Shown piece by piece: positions 44,669 to 52,757 of a stretch of 64,000 nt of DNA. A program made the position numbers and the translations under genes. This stretch comes from JANPBY01 sp963805505 (GTDB taxonomy: Bacteria; Actinomycetota; Actinomycetes; DATJPE01). A model generated the notes under the pieces. That model did no database searches. It had not been told where the DNA came from and saw nothing but the letters and a program-made list of their open reading frames with translations. Where the stretch lies: NCBI GenBank assembly GCA_963805505.1, contig CAWDUP010000001.1, forward strand, positions 1 to 64,000, in the 5' to 3' direction. Every line of letters starts with the position of its first letter. Positions within the stretch are counted from its first letter, which is position 1.

Positions 44669-45757
44669 GTGACCGATGCGCCTACGTCGATCGAGCCATA
44701 CCTGCGCGCTCTGCTGGAGTGCGGTGGCTCCGACCTTCACTGCAAGGTGGGCTCGCCCCCGCGGGTTCGCATCGACGGCCGCCTACGCAAGCTGCAGGCG
44801 CCGGTGCTCAAGCCGGCCGACACCGAGGCCTTCGTGGCGGAGGTGCTGCGAGCCGACCTGGTCGAAGAATTCACCAAGACCAACGAGGCCGACTTCGCCT
44901 ACTCCTTGGCCGGCGTCGGCCGCTTCCGCGTTAACGCCTTCCGCTCCCGTGGCTCGGCTGGTCTGGTCTTTCGCCGCGTCAGCGTTGGCGCCATTCCACT
45001 CGAGGACCTCGGCCTACCGCCGGTGCTGTCGGCGCTGGCCATGGAACCACGCGGACTGGTGCTCGTCACAGGCCCGACCGGATCGGGTAAGACCACGACC
45101 CTCGCGGGGATGATCGACCACATCAACAACAACCGCGAGGTCCACTGCGTCACCATCGAGGACCCCATCGAGGTCCTCCACTACGACAAGCTGGCCATGA
45201 TCAACCAGCGCGAGGTGCGGGTCGACACCGAAGACTTTTCGACCGCACTCCGCGCCGCCATGCGTCAGGACCCCGACGTCATCCTGGTCGGCGAGATGCG
45301 CGACACCGAGACCGTCAAGGCCGCGCTCGCTGCCTCCGAGACTGGCCACTTCGTGATGTCGACGCTGCACACGACCGACGCCACAGAGACGATCAACCGC
45401 GTCATCGACTTCTTCCCGCCCCACGAGCAGAAGCAGGTACGGCTTGCGCTTGCGGGCGCCCTGCGCGGCATCATCTGCCAGCGGCTTGTCCCGCGCATGG
45501 ACGGCTTCGGCCGGTGCGTGTCGATGGAGATTGCGATCAACACCGGACGCGTGGCCGACGCGATCGTCGATCCGGACAAGACCTCGACCATCCAGCAGCT
45601 GATCCAAGAGGGCGGCTTCTACGGGATGCAGACCTTCGACCAGCATCTGGTGACGTTGATCCGCGACGGAGTCATCACCCTCGAGGCCGCGATGGCGGCT
45701 TCCACCAGCCCGCACGACCTCACGGTCGAGCTACGACGCCTCGGTCTCGTCGCCTGA
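44669..45757 (+). CDS. pilT: Type IV pilus retraction ATPase PilT
   Basis: 362 residues. The N-terminal PAS-like domain (SDLHCKVGSPPRVRIDGRL) precedes a RecA-type ATPase with Walker A GPTGSGKTTTLAG, Asp box VTIEDPIEVLH, Walker B DPDVILVGEMRD and His box STLHTTDATETINR. The C-terminal TSTIQQLIQEG is in the place of the AIRNLIRE retraction motif. PilT powers pilus disassembly and twitching. GTG 44669. No other pilus gene is visible in the window. Confidence 0.92.
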   Translation: MTDAPTSIEPYLRALLECGGSDLHCKVGSPPRVRIDGRLRKLQAPVLKPADTEAFVAEVLRADLVEEFTKTNEADFAYSLAGVGRFRVNAFRSRGSAGLVFRRVSVGAIPLEDLGLPPVLSALAMEPRGLVLVTGPTGSGKTTTLAGMIDHINNNREVHCVTIEDPIEVLHYDKLAMINQREVRVDTEDFSTALRAAMRQDPDVILVGEMRDTETVKAALAASETGHFVMSTLHTTDATETINRVIDFFPPHEQKQVRLALAGALRGIICQRLVPRMDGFGRCVSMEIAINTGRVADAIVDPDKTSTIQQLIQEGGFYGMQTFDQHLVTLIRDGVITLEAAMAASTSPHDLTVELRRLGLVA

Positions 45758-45925
45758 GCGACGTTCGTCAACGAGCATCGGGAACAGTCCCGGCAGGGCA
45801 GGCCATCCGTCCGCTCGTCATGGACCCCGTCTGAGGCGTCCTAGCGTCGTCGCGTCTTTGTGCACCATGATCGGTAGCTGGCGGGCGTTCCAGTCCGCGA
45901 GCAGGCTCGGTCAAGGAGGTCGGCG

Positions 45926-46360
45926 ATGTCTGACGCAAGTGTCGATAGCGGGGACACGACGGTAAGGCTGCTCGGCCTGCTTGTCCTGATCGCAGGGGTG
46001 ATCTTGTCGGTGGCAGGCGTCGTCACCTATGCGGTCGTCAGCAACACCCTCGCAGATCAGAAGATCACCGTCGCCGATGATGCGGCTCACTTCGGCGGGC
46101 AGTCAGTCAGCCAGCCCTGGCAGGCCTATGCCCAGGCGAACATCATTGCCGAGCATGCGAACCACATCGCTGGCGGAAAGACCTATGCGGAGCTGCCGCA
46201 GGACGACCCCAACCGGCAAACCGTCATGACTGCTTCTTTCCTGCAGGCGTCCCTGTTCACCTCGGTCGTCGCATTCGGCGTCGCCGCGATGGCGTTCGTG
46301 CTCGGGATCCTGTTCGTCCTCATCGGCATTGCCCTGAGGCGTACGAGCGCGGTCAGCTAG
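45926..46360 (+). CDS. Two-helix membrane protein (often mislabelled LigA)
   Basis: 144 residues. Membrane helices LLGLLVLIAGVILSVAGVVT and SVVAFGVAAMAFVLGILFVL flank an external loop with ITVADDAAHFGGQSVSQPWQ and AYAQANIIAEHANHIAGGKT. This resembles an actinobacterial family commonly labelled aromatic ring-opening dioxygenase LigA, a name the sequence does not support: no ring-cleavage motifs are seen. ATG 45926 follows AAGGAGG. The 168 bases before it hold no gene. Confidence 0.75.
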   Translation: MSDASVDSGDTTVRLLGLLVLIAGVILSVAGVVTYAVVSNTLADQKITVADDAAHFGGQSVSQPWQAYAQANIIAEHANHIAGGKTYAELPQDDPNRQTVMTASFLQASLFTSVVAFGVAAMAFVLGILFVLIGIALRRTSAVS

Positions 46361-46408
46361 CTCGCGTCGGGGCCACCAGGACGAGCGTCACGCCTGGACG
46401 GCCCGCGC

Positions 46409-46606
46409 TCACGCCGAACTCTCGACGCCGTGCTCGACGCAGCGCGCAGTCCACGCGGTCGGCGTCACTTGCACGGTCATTCGTCGCCCGCAGTGCTTGC
46501 AGTAGCGCGGGGGCTCCAGCTCGAGGGCTGAGACGCACGCGGGGTGGGCAGCAGACGCACTCTTACCGCAGCGCGAGCAGTACGGCGCTGATCCTCGATC
46601 GGTCAC
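46409..46606 (-). CDS. bsaP: Biotin synthase auxiliary protein BsaP
   Basis: 65 residues with Cys pairs YCSRCGK and YCKHCGRRMTVQVTP, plus HPAC and ARC. This matches the small iron-sulfur protein BsaP, described in mycobacteria as needed for BioB activity, where it lies next to bioB. Here it is separated from bioB by about 4.3 kb. GTG 46606 is inferred. It is divergent from the thioesterase gene with only 17 bases between start codons, so the promoters must overlap the coding ends. Confidence 0.8.
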   Translation of the reverse strand: MTDRGSAPYCSRCGKSASAAHPACVSALELEPPRYCKHCGRRMTVQVTPTAWTARCVEHGVESSA

Positions 46607-46623
46607 CGCCGTAACCTAGCGTC

Positions 46624-47004
46624 GTGCCAGTCACCCTCGGAGCGACCGGATCGGTGTCCTTCCGCGTGGACGAGAAGGACACCGCGCGGGCACTGGGCAG
46701 CGGAGACGTACCAGTCCTGGCCACGCCTCGGCTCCTGGCGTGGTGCGAGGCGGCGACACTCGTCGCGCTGGAAGGACTTCTCGACGAACAGAACACGTCT
46801 GTGGGAACTCGGGTAGAGCTTGAGCACCTGGAACCGACCGGGATCGGAGGACGGATCACGGCAACGGCTTCGGTCGCAGCCGTCGACGGACGTCTCGTCC
46901 GCTTCGACGTCGCGGCAGTCGATGCCGATCAGCGACTGGTGGGACATGCGACCATCACTCGGGTACTGGTCGATCGGCAGCGGTTCCTGTCGCGGATCGG
47001 CTGA
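46624..47004 (+). CDS. FlK-like hotdog thioesterase
   Basis: 126 residues. LATPRLLAWCEAATLVAL (Thr and Glu), NTSVGTRVELEHLEPTGIG (His) and VGHATITRVLVD follow the fluoroacetyl-CoA thioesterase FlK pattern with its Thr-Glu-His set. Most homologues act on unknown acyl-CoA thioesters; no fluorinated substrate is implied. GTG 46624. The GNAT gene follows 6 bases after the stop, indicating one transcript. Confidence 0.8.
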   Translation: MPVTLGATGSVSFRVDEKDTARALGSGDVPVLATPRLLAWCEAATLVALEGLLDEQNTSVGTRVELEHLEPTGIGGRITATASVAAVDGRLVRFDVAAVDADQRLVGHATITRVLVDRQRFLSRIG

Positions 47005-47010
47005 CCCGAC

Positions 47011-47457
47011 GTGCCGACCGTCCGGCGGGTGCGGGATGCGGCGACAGTGGTTGCCGGGTCCGACCTCTTCGACCGACCGGTCTCCGAGGAGCTCGCACGC
47101 AGCTTTCTGGCCAAGCCCGGACACCATCTGCTGATGGCCTTCGACGACGACCGTCCCGGTGAGCCGCTCGGTTTCGTCTCGGGGGTCGAGACCAGCCATC
47201 CCGACAAGGGCACCGAGCTGTTCCTCTACGAGCTGTCGGTGGCCGAGTCTGCCCGTGGTCAGGGCATCGGAGCAGCCCTGGTCGAGGCCCTGCGCGCGCT
47301 CGCCCAGGAACGCGGCTGCTACGGGATGTGGGTGGCCACCGATCACCACAACGAGGCGGCGCTGCGGACCTACCGGCGAGCGGGGGCCACCGAGGACGGC
47401 TCTTTTGCCATGCTGACCTGGAGCTTCGCAAGCACGCAAACGCCCACTGTCGAGTAG
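47011..47457 (+). CDS. GNAT-family N-acetyltransferase
   Basis: 148 residues. The acetyl-CoA loop is in ELSVAESARGQGIGAALVEA (R/Q-x-x-G-x-G/A), with YGMWVATDHHNEAALRTYRR and AGATEDGSFAMLTW typical of the AAC(3)-I-like branch. The acceptor is unknown and drug resistance should not be assumed. GTG 47011, tightly linked to the thioesterase. Confidence 0.85.
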   Translation: MPTVRRVRDAATVVAGSDLFDRPVSEELARSFLAKPGHHLLMAFDDDRPGEPLGFVSGVETSHPDKGTELFLYELSVAESARGQGIGAALVEALRALAQERGCYGMWVATDHHNEAALRTYRRAGATEDGSFAMLTWSFASTQTPTVE

Positions 47458-47564
47458 CAGCGAGCTGAAGATCAAAATAGGACAGACCCTCCCAAACTCG
47501 TCTCACCTCTGTTAGCGTCCTCGGCAACCCGCTGACCGGCGGGCCCGCGTCCGAGGCTCTACGC

Positions 47565-47713
47565 CGAGTCCCGCCCAGCCCGGAAGCGCCGAACAGCCAC
47601 GTGGGCGGGAGCGGGGGACCCAAGATCCACGGACCTGGTCCTCGGGGTGAAGCCACCAGCACCGGTGGCCGGTCGTACCTCCGGCCGAACCCGACAGCTC
47701 ACCTCGCAGGCGC
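47565..47713 (+). promoter_or_regulatory. Cyclic di-AMP riboswitch (ydaO-yuaA type)
   Basis: Conserved blocks in order: GCCGAACAGCC, GGGGGACCCAA, CTCGGGGTGAAGCC, a variable GC-rich hairpin (CACCGGTGG), CCGAACCCGACAGCT and ACCTCGCAGGCG. This is the Gram-positive c-di-AMP riboswitch that controls cell-wall hydrolases. It ends directly against the GGAGGA ribosome site of the M23 peptidase gene (start 47727), leaving no space for a separate terminator after the aptamer. Confidence 0.88.
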
Positions 47714-47726
47714 TGGAGGATCCCCG

Positions 47727-48734
47727 ATGCCCCGACGTCACTCACGCCGCTCGTTGCTCATCGCTGCCCTGACCGCTGTGACCGTGCTCGCGCCGGTGGC
47801 TGCGACCACGTCCGCGCAGGCGGCCTCGCTCCCGACCACTGTTGCGGCGGCCTCCCATACGCATCCGCGCATCGAGTACGGCGACACGGGCAAGGCCGTG
47901 AAGACCCTGCAGAGGCTCCTGGGCGTCCAGCCGGTGAGCGGCTGGTTCGGTCCGTTGACTCGATCGGCGGTGCGCTCCTTCGAGACCAAGCACGGCTTGA
48001 AGGTCGACGGTGTGGTGGGCAACGGAACATGGTCGGCGATCCTGAAGGCCGACGCGAAGCAGGCTGCGAAGAAGAAGAAGGCCAAGCAGGGGAAGAAGGC
48101 GCGCGCATCCAAGGCGCACCCAAGACTCGAGTACGGCGACCGGGGACCGGCCGTCAAGAGACTGCAGAAACTCCTGCGCGTCAAGCCGGTGAGTGGGTGG
48201 TTCGGTCCCCTGACCCGCTCCGCGGTGCGCTCGTTCAAGTCCAACCACGGGCTGAAGGCCAATGGCGTCGTAGGCAAGGCAGCGTGGGCGGCCATCCTGC
48301 GCGCCGACGCCGCGAAGAAGACATCCAGGTCTGCTCGGTCGGGTCGGGCCTGTCCGGTGAAGGGGGCCGTGTTCAGTGACACCTACGGTGCCGCTCGTTC
48401 CGGCCACGGCCACGCCGGAGTGGACATGCTGGCGCCGCGGGGGACCAAGATCCACGCGGTGGAGTCCGGCACGGTCGTACGGGCTCACTGGAGCGGAAGC
48501 AGCGGCGGCTACACGATCACCCTGCAAGGCCGCAGCGGCTCGAAGTTCTTCTACGCCCACAACAAGGTGAACCTCGTATCCTCGGGGCAGAACGTCACGG
48601 TCGGGCAGGTCATCGCCCGTGTCGGGTCTACCGGCAACGCTGGCACGGTCAACCACCTGCACTTCGAGTACTGGAAGAGCGGTCGGGAGAGCGACCCGGT
48701 CAATCCGACTCCGCTCGTGCGCTCGCTGTGCTAG
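47727..48734 (+). CDS. Secreted M23 peptidase with two peptidoglycan-binding domains
   Basis: 335 residues. A signal peptide (SLLIAALTAVTVLAPVAATT...AQA) leads to PG_binding_1 repeats at about 50-105 and 132-190 (YGDTGKAVKTLQRLLGVQ and YGDRGPAVKRLQKLLRVK), joined by a Lys-rich linker. The C-terminal M23 domain has HGHAGVDMLAPRGT and NHLHFEYW, the zinc-binding His/Asp set. A probable cell-wall endopeptidase. ATG 47727 has GGAGGA 7 bases upstream, just after the c-di-AMP riboswitch, so expression should follow c-di-AMP level. Confidence 0.93.
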   Translation: MPRRHSRRSLLIAALTAVTVLAPVAATTSAQAASLPTTVAAASHTHPRIEYGDTGKAVKTLQRLLGVQPVSGWFGPLTRSAVRSFETKHGLKVDGVVGNGTWSAILKADAKQAAKKKKAKQGKKARASKAHPRLEYGDRGPAVKRLQKLLRVKPVSGWFGPLTRSAVRSFKSNHGLKANGVVGKAAWAAILRADAAKKTSRSARSGRACPVKGAVFSDTYGAARSGHGHAGVDMLAPRGTKIHAVESGTVVRAHWSGSSGGYTITLQGRSGSKFFYAHNKVNLVSSGQNVTVGQVIARVGSTGNAGTVNHLHFEYWKSGRESDPVNPTPLVRSLC

Positions 48735-49283
48735 TCAGAGCCTTTTCGTGTAGACGAGAAGGTGGGCTTGCGGCGTGGGATCCCAGTCGCGGTCTGGCTG
48801 CCGCACGAAGCCATGTTTTGCATAGAGGCGGTGTGCTGCGAGGTTGTCACCGATGACCGAGATGACCAGGGAATTCTCGCCATGGGCGAGGGCGTGGTCG
48901 ATGCTGCCCGCCAGGAGGGCGTCGGCGATGCCGGTGCCCCGTTGACTTGGCTCGACCACCAGCATCCGAAGCTCCAGCTCCCCGGGTCGAGCGATCTCCG
49001 ACCACCGGGAACCGAGGGGGCACAGGCTGACCGCGCCGACGAGTTCCCCTCCGCGCACGGCCACGAGCATGGGTGAGGCGGCGGCTCGCTCGTCGGCCCT
49101 TCGCAGCTTGTCGACGTACTCCGAGTCCGGCGACAAGTTGGTGGCCTCGACGTAGGCACGAACCGTGAGGTCGCCGACCTGACCCAGCTCTTCGGGTCTC
49201 ACCATCCGCACGACCGTAGCCAGCGACTCGGCTACCGACTCAGACCTCGACTGAGACATCGACTCAGGCATCGACTCAGACAC
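48735..49283 (-). CDS. GNAT-family N-acetyltransferase
   Basis: Up to 182 residues. The GNAT core runs from MVRPEELGQVGDLTVRAYVE through MLVVEPSQRGTGIADALLAG (acetyl-CoA loop) to NLAAHRLYAKHGFVRQPDRD. The first about 20 residues (SESMPESMSQSRSESVAES) come from a 12-base tandem repeat; ATG 49205 is an alternative start that leaves the repeat outside. GTG 49283 overlaps the stop of the upstream TPP enzyme by 8 bases. Acceptor unknown. Confidence 0.8.
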   Translation of the reverse strand: MSESMPESMSQSRSESVAESLATVVRMVRPEELGQVGDLTVRAYVEATNLSPDSEYVDKLRRADERAAASPMLVAVRGGELVGAVSLCPLGSRWSEIARPGELELRMLVVEPSQRGTGIADALLAGSIDHALAHGENSLVISVIGDNLAAHRLYAKHGFVRQPDRDWDPTPQAHLLVYTKRL

Positions 49284-49284
49284 C
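49225..49284 (-). repeat. Five tandem 12-base repeats at gene junction
   Basis: Units of GACTCAGACATC type (plus strand) begin at 49225, 49237, 49249, 49261 and 49273, each with one to three changes. The last unit contains the stop codon of the TPP-enzyme gene and the start of the GNAT gene; the array keeps the frame and encodes a Ser-Glu-Ser-Met pattern. Confidence 0.85.
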
Positions 49285-50961
49285 CGTGGTCGCTCTCGGG
49301 TAGGCGATCGTCGGGTCGGTGATGACGTTGACCAGATAAGGGGTCTTTGCGGCGAACGCCCGGTCGAGCGCCGGCCCCAGCGCCGCCGGCTCGGTCACGG
49401 TCTCGCCATCCCCCCCGAGTGCTTTGACGACGGCGTCGTACGGGGTCTGAGGTTGCAGATCAGCTGCCACGTCGTAGCCGTACAGGAACTGCATGGGGTG
49501 CTTCTCGAGCCCCCAGATGCCGTTGTTCCCCACGACCATCACCACCGGCAGCTGGTGCCTGACGAGAGTGTCGACATCCATCAGGGAGAAGCCGGCGGCT
49601 CCGTCGCCGAGCAGCACGACCACCTGAGCCGAAGGTCGGGCCAGCCGGGCCGCGATGGCATACCCGAGACCGGTGCCCAGGCAGCCGAAGGGCCCTGGGT
49701 CGAGCCAACCTCCGGGAAGGCCGGGCTCGACGTACTTGCCAGCGAAGGAGACGAAGTCGCCACCGTCCCCGATGACCACAGCGTCGGCGGCCAGCCGCGG
49801 GAGCAGCTCACCGTAGATGCGGGCTGGGTGGATAGGGGTGTTCGGGCACGTCAGGTCGGCTGCGTCAGCGGCCACGGCGGCGTCTGCACGTTCGCGGAGC
49901 CGTTCAACCCACGCGCTGGGATCGGGACGACGCACAAGGTGCTCCCAGGCCGCGGCCAGCCCCTCGAGCACGAGCGTGAGGTCACCGGAGGCGGTCGCGG
50001 CCAGCGCCGCATGGCCGGCGAGCTGATCCTCGGCGTCGGCGAGGTGCACGACTCGGGCGGGAGCCGCGCCGTCGCGACCCCCGAACGCCCCGTAGCCGAG
50101 CCGGAAGTCCAGCGGCGTACCGACGACGATGACCAGGTCGGCGGAGCCGAAGGCCAGGGATCGTGCGCGGGTGACCAGGAGTGGATGGCCGGGAGGGAAG
50201 ATCCCGCGTCCCATCCCGTTGGCGACGACGGGGAGCGCGGCGGTCTCGGCCAACCGGACGGCTGCCGCTTCCGCGGCGTCGGACCAGACGTCTGAGCCGA
50301 TGACCAGCACCGGGCGTTCGGCTTCACCGATCAGCTCGGCGATCTCGGCTAGGTCAGCCTCGTTGGGGGTTCGGTCGGCGGGGGGTCCAGTCGTTGGCGC
50401 CTCGACTTCGGCGCGGCTGAAGAGCTGATCCATCGCGATGTCGAGAAAGACCGGGCCTCGATGCGCCGAGCTGGCCAGGTGAAACGCGCCAGACACCTGC
50501 TCGGCAACCAGGTCGACGCTTGGCACCGTGGCAGCCAGCTTGGTCACCGGTGCAAGCAACGGCGGATGGTCGAGCTCCTGCAGCGCACCGGTTCCCCACC
50601 GAAACGCTGGCGCGCGGCCACCGAGGACCACGACGGGGGAGCCGTTGAACCATGCGGAGGTGACGGCAGACACGCCATTCGTAATGCCCGGTCCGGCCGT
50701 GAGCACGGCCAGGCCGGGGGTACGGGTCAGCTTGGCGGTCCCTTCAGCTGCGAAGACCGCCGTCTGCTCATGTCGGACATCGATCAGCCGCATGGGAGGT
50801 TCGTTCTTCACTGCGGCGTCGTAAAGCGGAAAGACGTGGGCACCGGACAGGGTGAACATCGTGTCGACGGCGTACAGCCGAGCGGCAGCAGCCGCGAGAT
50901 CACCGCCGTGACCTTCGAGGGGTGCGTCCGCGGAAGTCTCGGAATTGTCAGAGGGAGGCAT
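49276..50961 (-). CDS. ilvG: Acetolactate synthase-like TPP enzyme (IlvG type)
   Basis: 561 residues. The PYR domain has FTLSGAHVFPLYDAAV and the catalytic Glu in VRHEQTAVFAAEG, then GPGITNGVSAVTSAWFNGSP. The PP domain has GDGAAGFSLMDVDTLVRHQL and VGNNGIWGLEKHPMQFLYGY. It closely follows the mycobacterial protein named IlvG, including YLPG-like GPFGCLGTGLGYAIAARLAR. Acetolactate formation is not proven for that group. No small subunit nearby. Its start overlaps the bioB stop region by 14 bases. Confidence 0.82.
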   Translation of the reverse strand: MPPSDNSETSADAPLEGHGGDLAAAAARLYAVDTMFTLSGAHVFPLYDAAVKNEPPMRLIDVRHEQTAVFAAEGTAKLTRTPGLAVLTAGPGITNGVSAVTSAWFNGSPVVVLGGRAPAFRWGTGALQELDHPPLLAPVTKLAATVPSVDLVAEQVSGAFHLASSAHRGPVFLDIAMDQLFSRAEVEAPTTGPPADRTPNEADLAEIAELIGEAERPVLVIGSDVWSDAAEAAAVRLAETAALPVVANGMGRGIFPPGHPLLVTRARSLAFGSADLVIVVGTPLDFRLGYGAFGGRDGAAPARVVHLADAEDQLAGHAALAATASGDLTLVLEGLAAAWEHLVRRPDPSAWVERLRERADAAVAADAADLTCPNTPIHPARIYGELLPRLAADAVVIGDGGDFVSFAGKYVEPGLPGGWLDPGPFGCLGTGLGYAIAARLARPSAQVVVLLGDGAAGFSLMDVDTLVRHQLPVVMVVGNNGIWGLEKHPMQFLYGYDVAADLQPQTPYDAVVKALGGDGETVTEPAALGPALDRAFAAKTPYLVNVITDPTIAYPRATTGV

Positions 50962-51982
50962 TGAACGCCTTCACAGGCATCGACAGCTCACTGAGCAAGG
51001 CGAGATCGTCGTCCGCCGATCGGCCGAGTGTCGTGAGGTAGTTGCCGACGATCACCGCGTTGACGCCGCCCAGCAACCCGTCGCGGGTGCCGAGGTCGCC
51101 GAGGGTGATCTCGCGTCCGCCCGCAAATCGCAGCACCGTGCGCGGCATGGCCAAACGGAAAGCGGCGATCGTGCGCAGCGCGTCGGCGACCGGCATCACC
51201 TGCTGATCGCCGAAGGGGGTGCCAGGGCGCGGGTTGAGGAAGTTGAGCGGCACCTCGTGCGGCGCCAAGGAGGCCAACTCAGCGGCGAACTCGGCTCGCT
51301 GGGACAGCGACTCGCCCATTCCCACGATCCCCCCGCAGCAGACCTCCATGCCCGCAGCAGCAACCATCTGCAGGGTCTCCCAGCGCTCTTCCCAGGTATG
51401 GGTAGTGACGACCTGCGGGAAGTACGACCGGGCGGTCTCCAGGTTGTGGTTGTAGCGGTGCACGCCAAGAGCCGCCAGGTCGTTCACCTGTTCTTGAGTG
51501 AGCATTCCGAGGGATGCGGCGACGTTGATGTCGCAGGCCCGCTGGATCGCAGGTACGGCTTCGCGCAGTTGAGCCATCAGTCGCTCGTCCGGCCCGCGGA
51601 CCGCCGCAACGATGCAGAACTCCGATGCACCGGTCGCAGCCGTCTCGACGGCTGCCGCGACCAGCGCAGGGATGTCCAGCCAGGCCGCCCGCACCGGCGA
51701 GGAGAACAGCCCCGACTGGGAGCAGAAGTGGCAGTCCTCGGGGCAGCCGCCGGTCTTCACCGACACGATTCCCTCGACCTCGACGTCCGGGCCGCACCAG
51801 CGCATCCGAACCTCATGAGCGAGCGCCAGGAGCTCGGGGACGTCTGAGTCGGGGAGTCTGAGTGCTGCCTCCACCTGTGCCTGGGTCAAGCCGATCCCTC
51901 CGGCGAGCACCTGTTCGCGAGCAATCTGCAGGAGTTCAGGATCGACGGAGGGGACCGCTGCGGTCGCCACAGCGTCAGTCAC
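50948..51982 (-). CDS. bioB: Biotin synthase
   Basis: 344 residues. Radical SAM enzyme that inserts sulfur into dethiobiotin. The SAM cluster motif is GGCPEDCHFCSQSG (Cys-x3-Cys-x2-Cys). ACDINVAASLGMLTQEQVND, RYNHNLETARSYFP and NFLNPRPGTPFGDQ are BioB hallmarks. GTG 51982 has GAGGAG 4 bases upstream and overlaps the bioD 3' end by 8 bases. Last gene of the bioA-F-D-B run; BsaP, its likely partner, is encoded at 46409-46606. Confidence 0.95.
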   Translation of the reverse strand: MTDAVATAAVPSVDPELLQIAREQVLAGGIGLTQAQVEAALRLPDSDVPELLALAHEVRMRWCGPDVEVEGIVSVKTGGCPEDCHFCSQSGLFSSPVRAAWLDIPALVAAAVETAATGASEFCIVAAVRGPDERLMAQLREAVPAIQRACDINVAASLGMLTQEQVNDLAALGVHRYNHNLETARSYFPQVVTTHTWEERWETLQMVAAAGMEVCCGGIVGMGESLSQRAEFAAELASLAPHEVPLNFLNPRPGTPFGDQQVMPVADALRTIAAFRLAMPRTVLRFAGGREITLGDLGTRDGLLGGVNAVIVGNYLTTLGRSADDDLALLSELSMPVKAFNASL

Positions 51983-52757
51983 GGTTCTCCTCTTGAGGTT
52001 GGCCACCCAGCGACGCCCGGTCCCGGGTGCTGTGTCGAAAGTCTGCCGCATCGAAGGTGCCGCCGAACTCCGGGCCCAACCCGCGGCGGGCGGCCCCTTC
52101 GAACTGGGACGGCGGCAGCTGCCCCACGCCCTCGGCCAGGGCGCCGGCGAGGGGGCGCGCCCCGAGCGTCTCAAGATCTTCCACGTTGGAACGCATGGCC
52201 AGGTCCGGTCCGTCCGGCGCGCCTGTTCGACCTTGGGGCCAACGGCCAAGGACGATCCCGGCGAGCCGTACCCCACGATGGGCCATCGCCTCCAGCGTCA
52301 GCGCCGTGTGGTTGAGAGTCCCGAGGGCTGGATCGACGACGACGACGCAGGCGACGTCGAGCCAGCGAGCCAGATCGGCGATGGTCGTGCCCTCGTCGTC
52401 GAAGCGCACGAGCAGCCCACCCGACCCCTCGACGAGCACCAGCCGGTGATGGTCGTGCAAGCCGCTGACGACGTCCACGGCGTCTCGGAGGTCGTAAGGC
52501 GGTTGACCGGCTCTTCTGGCGGCCGCCGCGGGCGCCAGCGGGTCGGGAAAGCGGGACAGCTCGCGACCTTCGATCCCCGGCCCGGCGAGCCGGTGGACCT
52601 CCTCGATGTCACCAGGCTCATCGCAGCTCACGCCGGTTTGCCCTGGCTTCACCACGGCGACCGAGACCCCTCGAGCGAGCGCAAGTGAAGCGAGCGCCGC
52701 CGTCACGACGGTCTTGCCGACGCCTGTGCCAGTGCCGGTCACCACGAGCACCGTCAT
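51975..52757 (-). CDS. bioD: Dethiobiotin synthetase
   Basis: 260 residues. Closes the ureido ring of biotin from DAPA, CO2 and ATP. The P-loop is VTGTGTGVGKTVVTAAL with the catalytic Lys; VVKPGQTGV, LVEGSGGLLVRFDDEGTTIA and GRWPQ follow. Its ATG at 52757 overlaps the bioF stop (4 bases), so translation is coupled. The C-terminal about 35 residues after ALAEGVGQLPP extend beyond most BioD proteins. Confidence 0.93.
   Translation of the reverse strand: MTVLVVTGTGTGVGKTVVTAALASLALARGVSVAVVKPGQTGVSCDEPGDIEEVHRLAGPGIEGRELSRFPDPLAPAAAARRAGQPPYDLRDAVDVVSGLHDHHRLVLVEGSGGLLVRFDDEGTTIADLARWLDVACVVVVDPALGTLNHTALTLEAMAHRGVRLAGIVLGRWPQGRTGAPDGPDLAMRSNVEDLETLGARPLAGALAEGVGQLPPSQFEGAARRGLGPEFGGTFDAADFRHSTRDRASLGGQPQEENRD

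Noticed and set aside
45926..46360. Aromatic ring-opening dioxygenase LigA
   Set aside because: The common database name is not supported; the protein is a two-helix membrane protein without ring-cleavage motifs.
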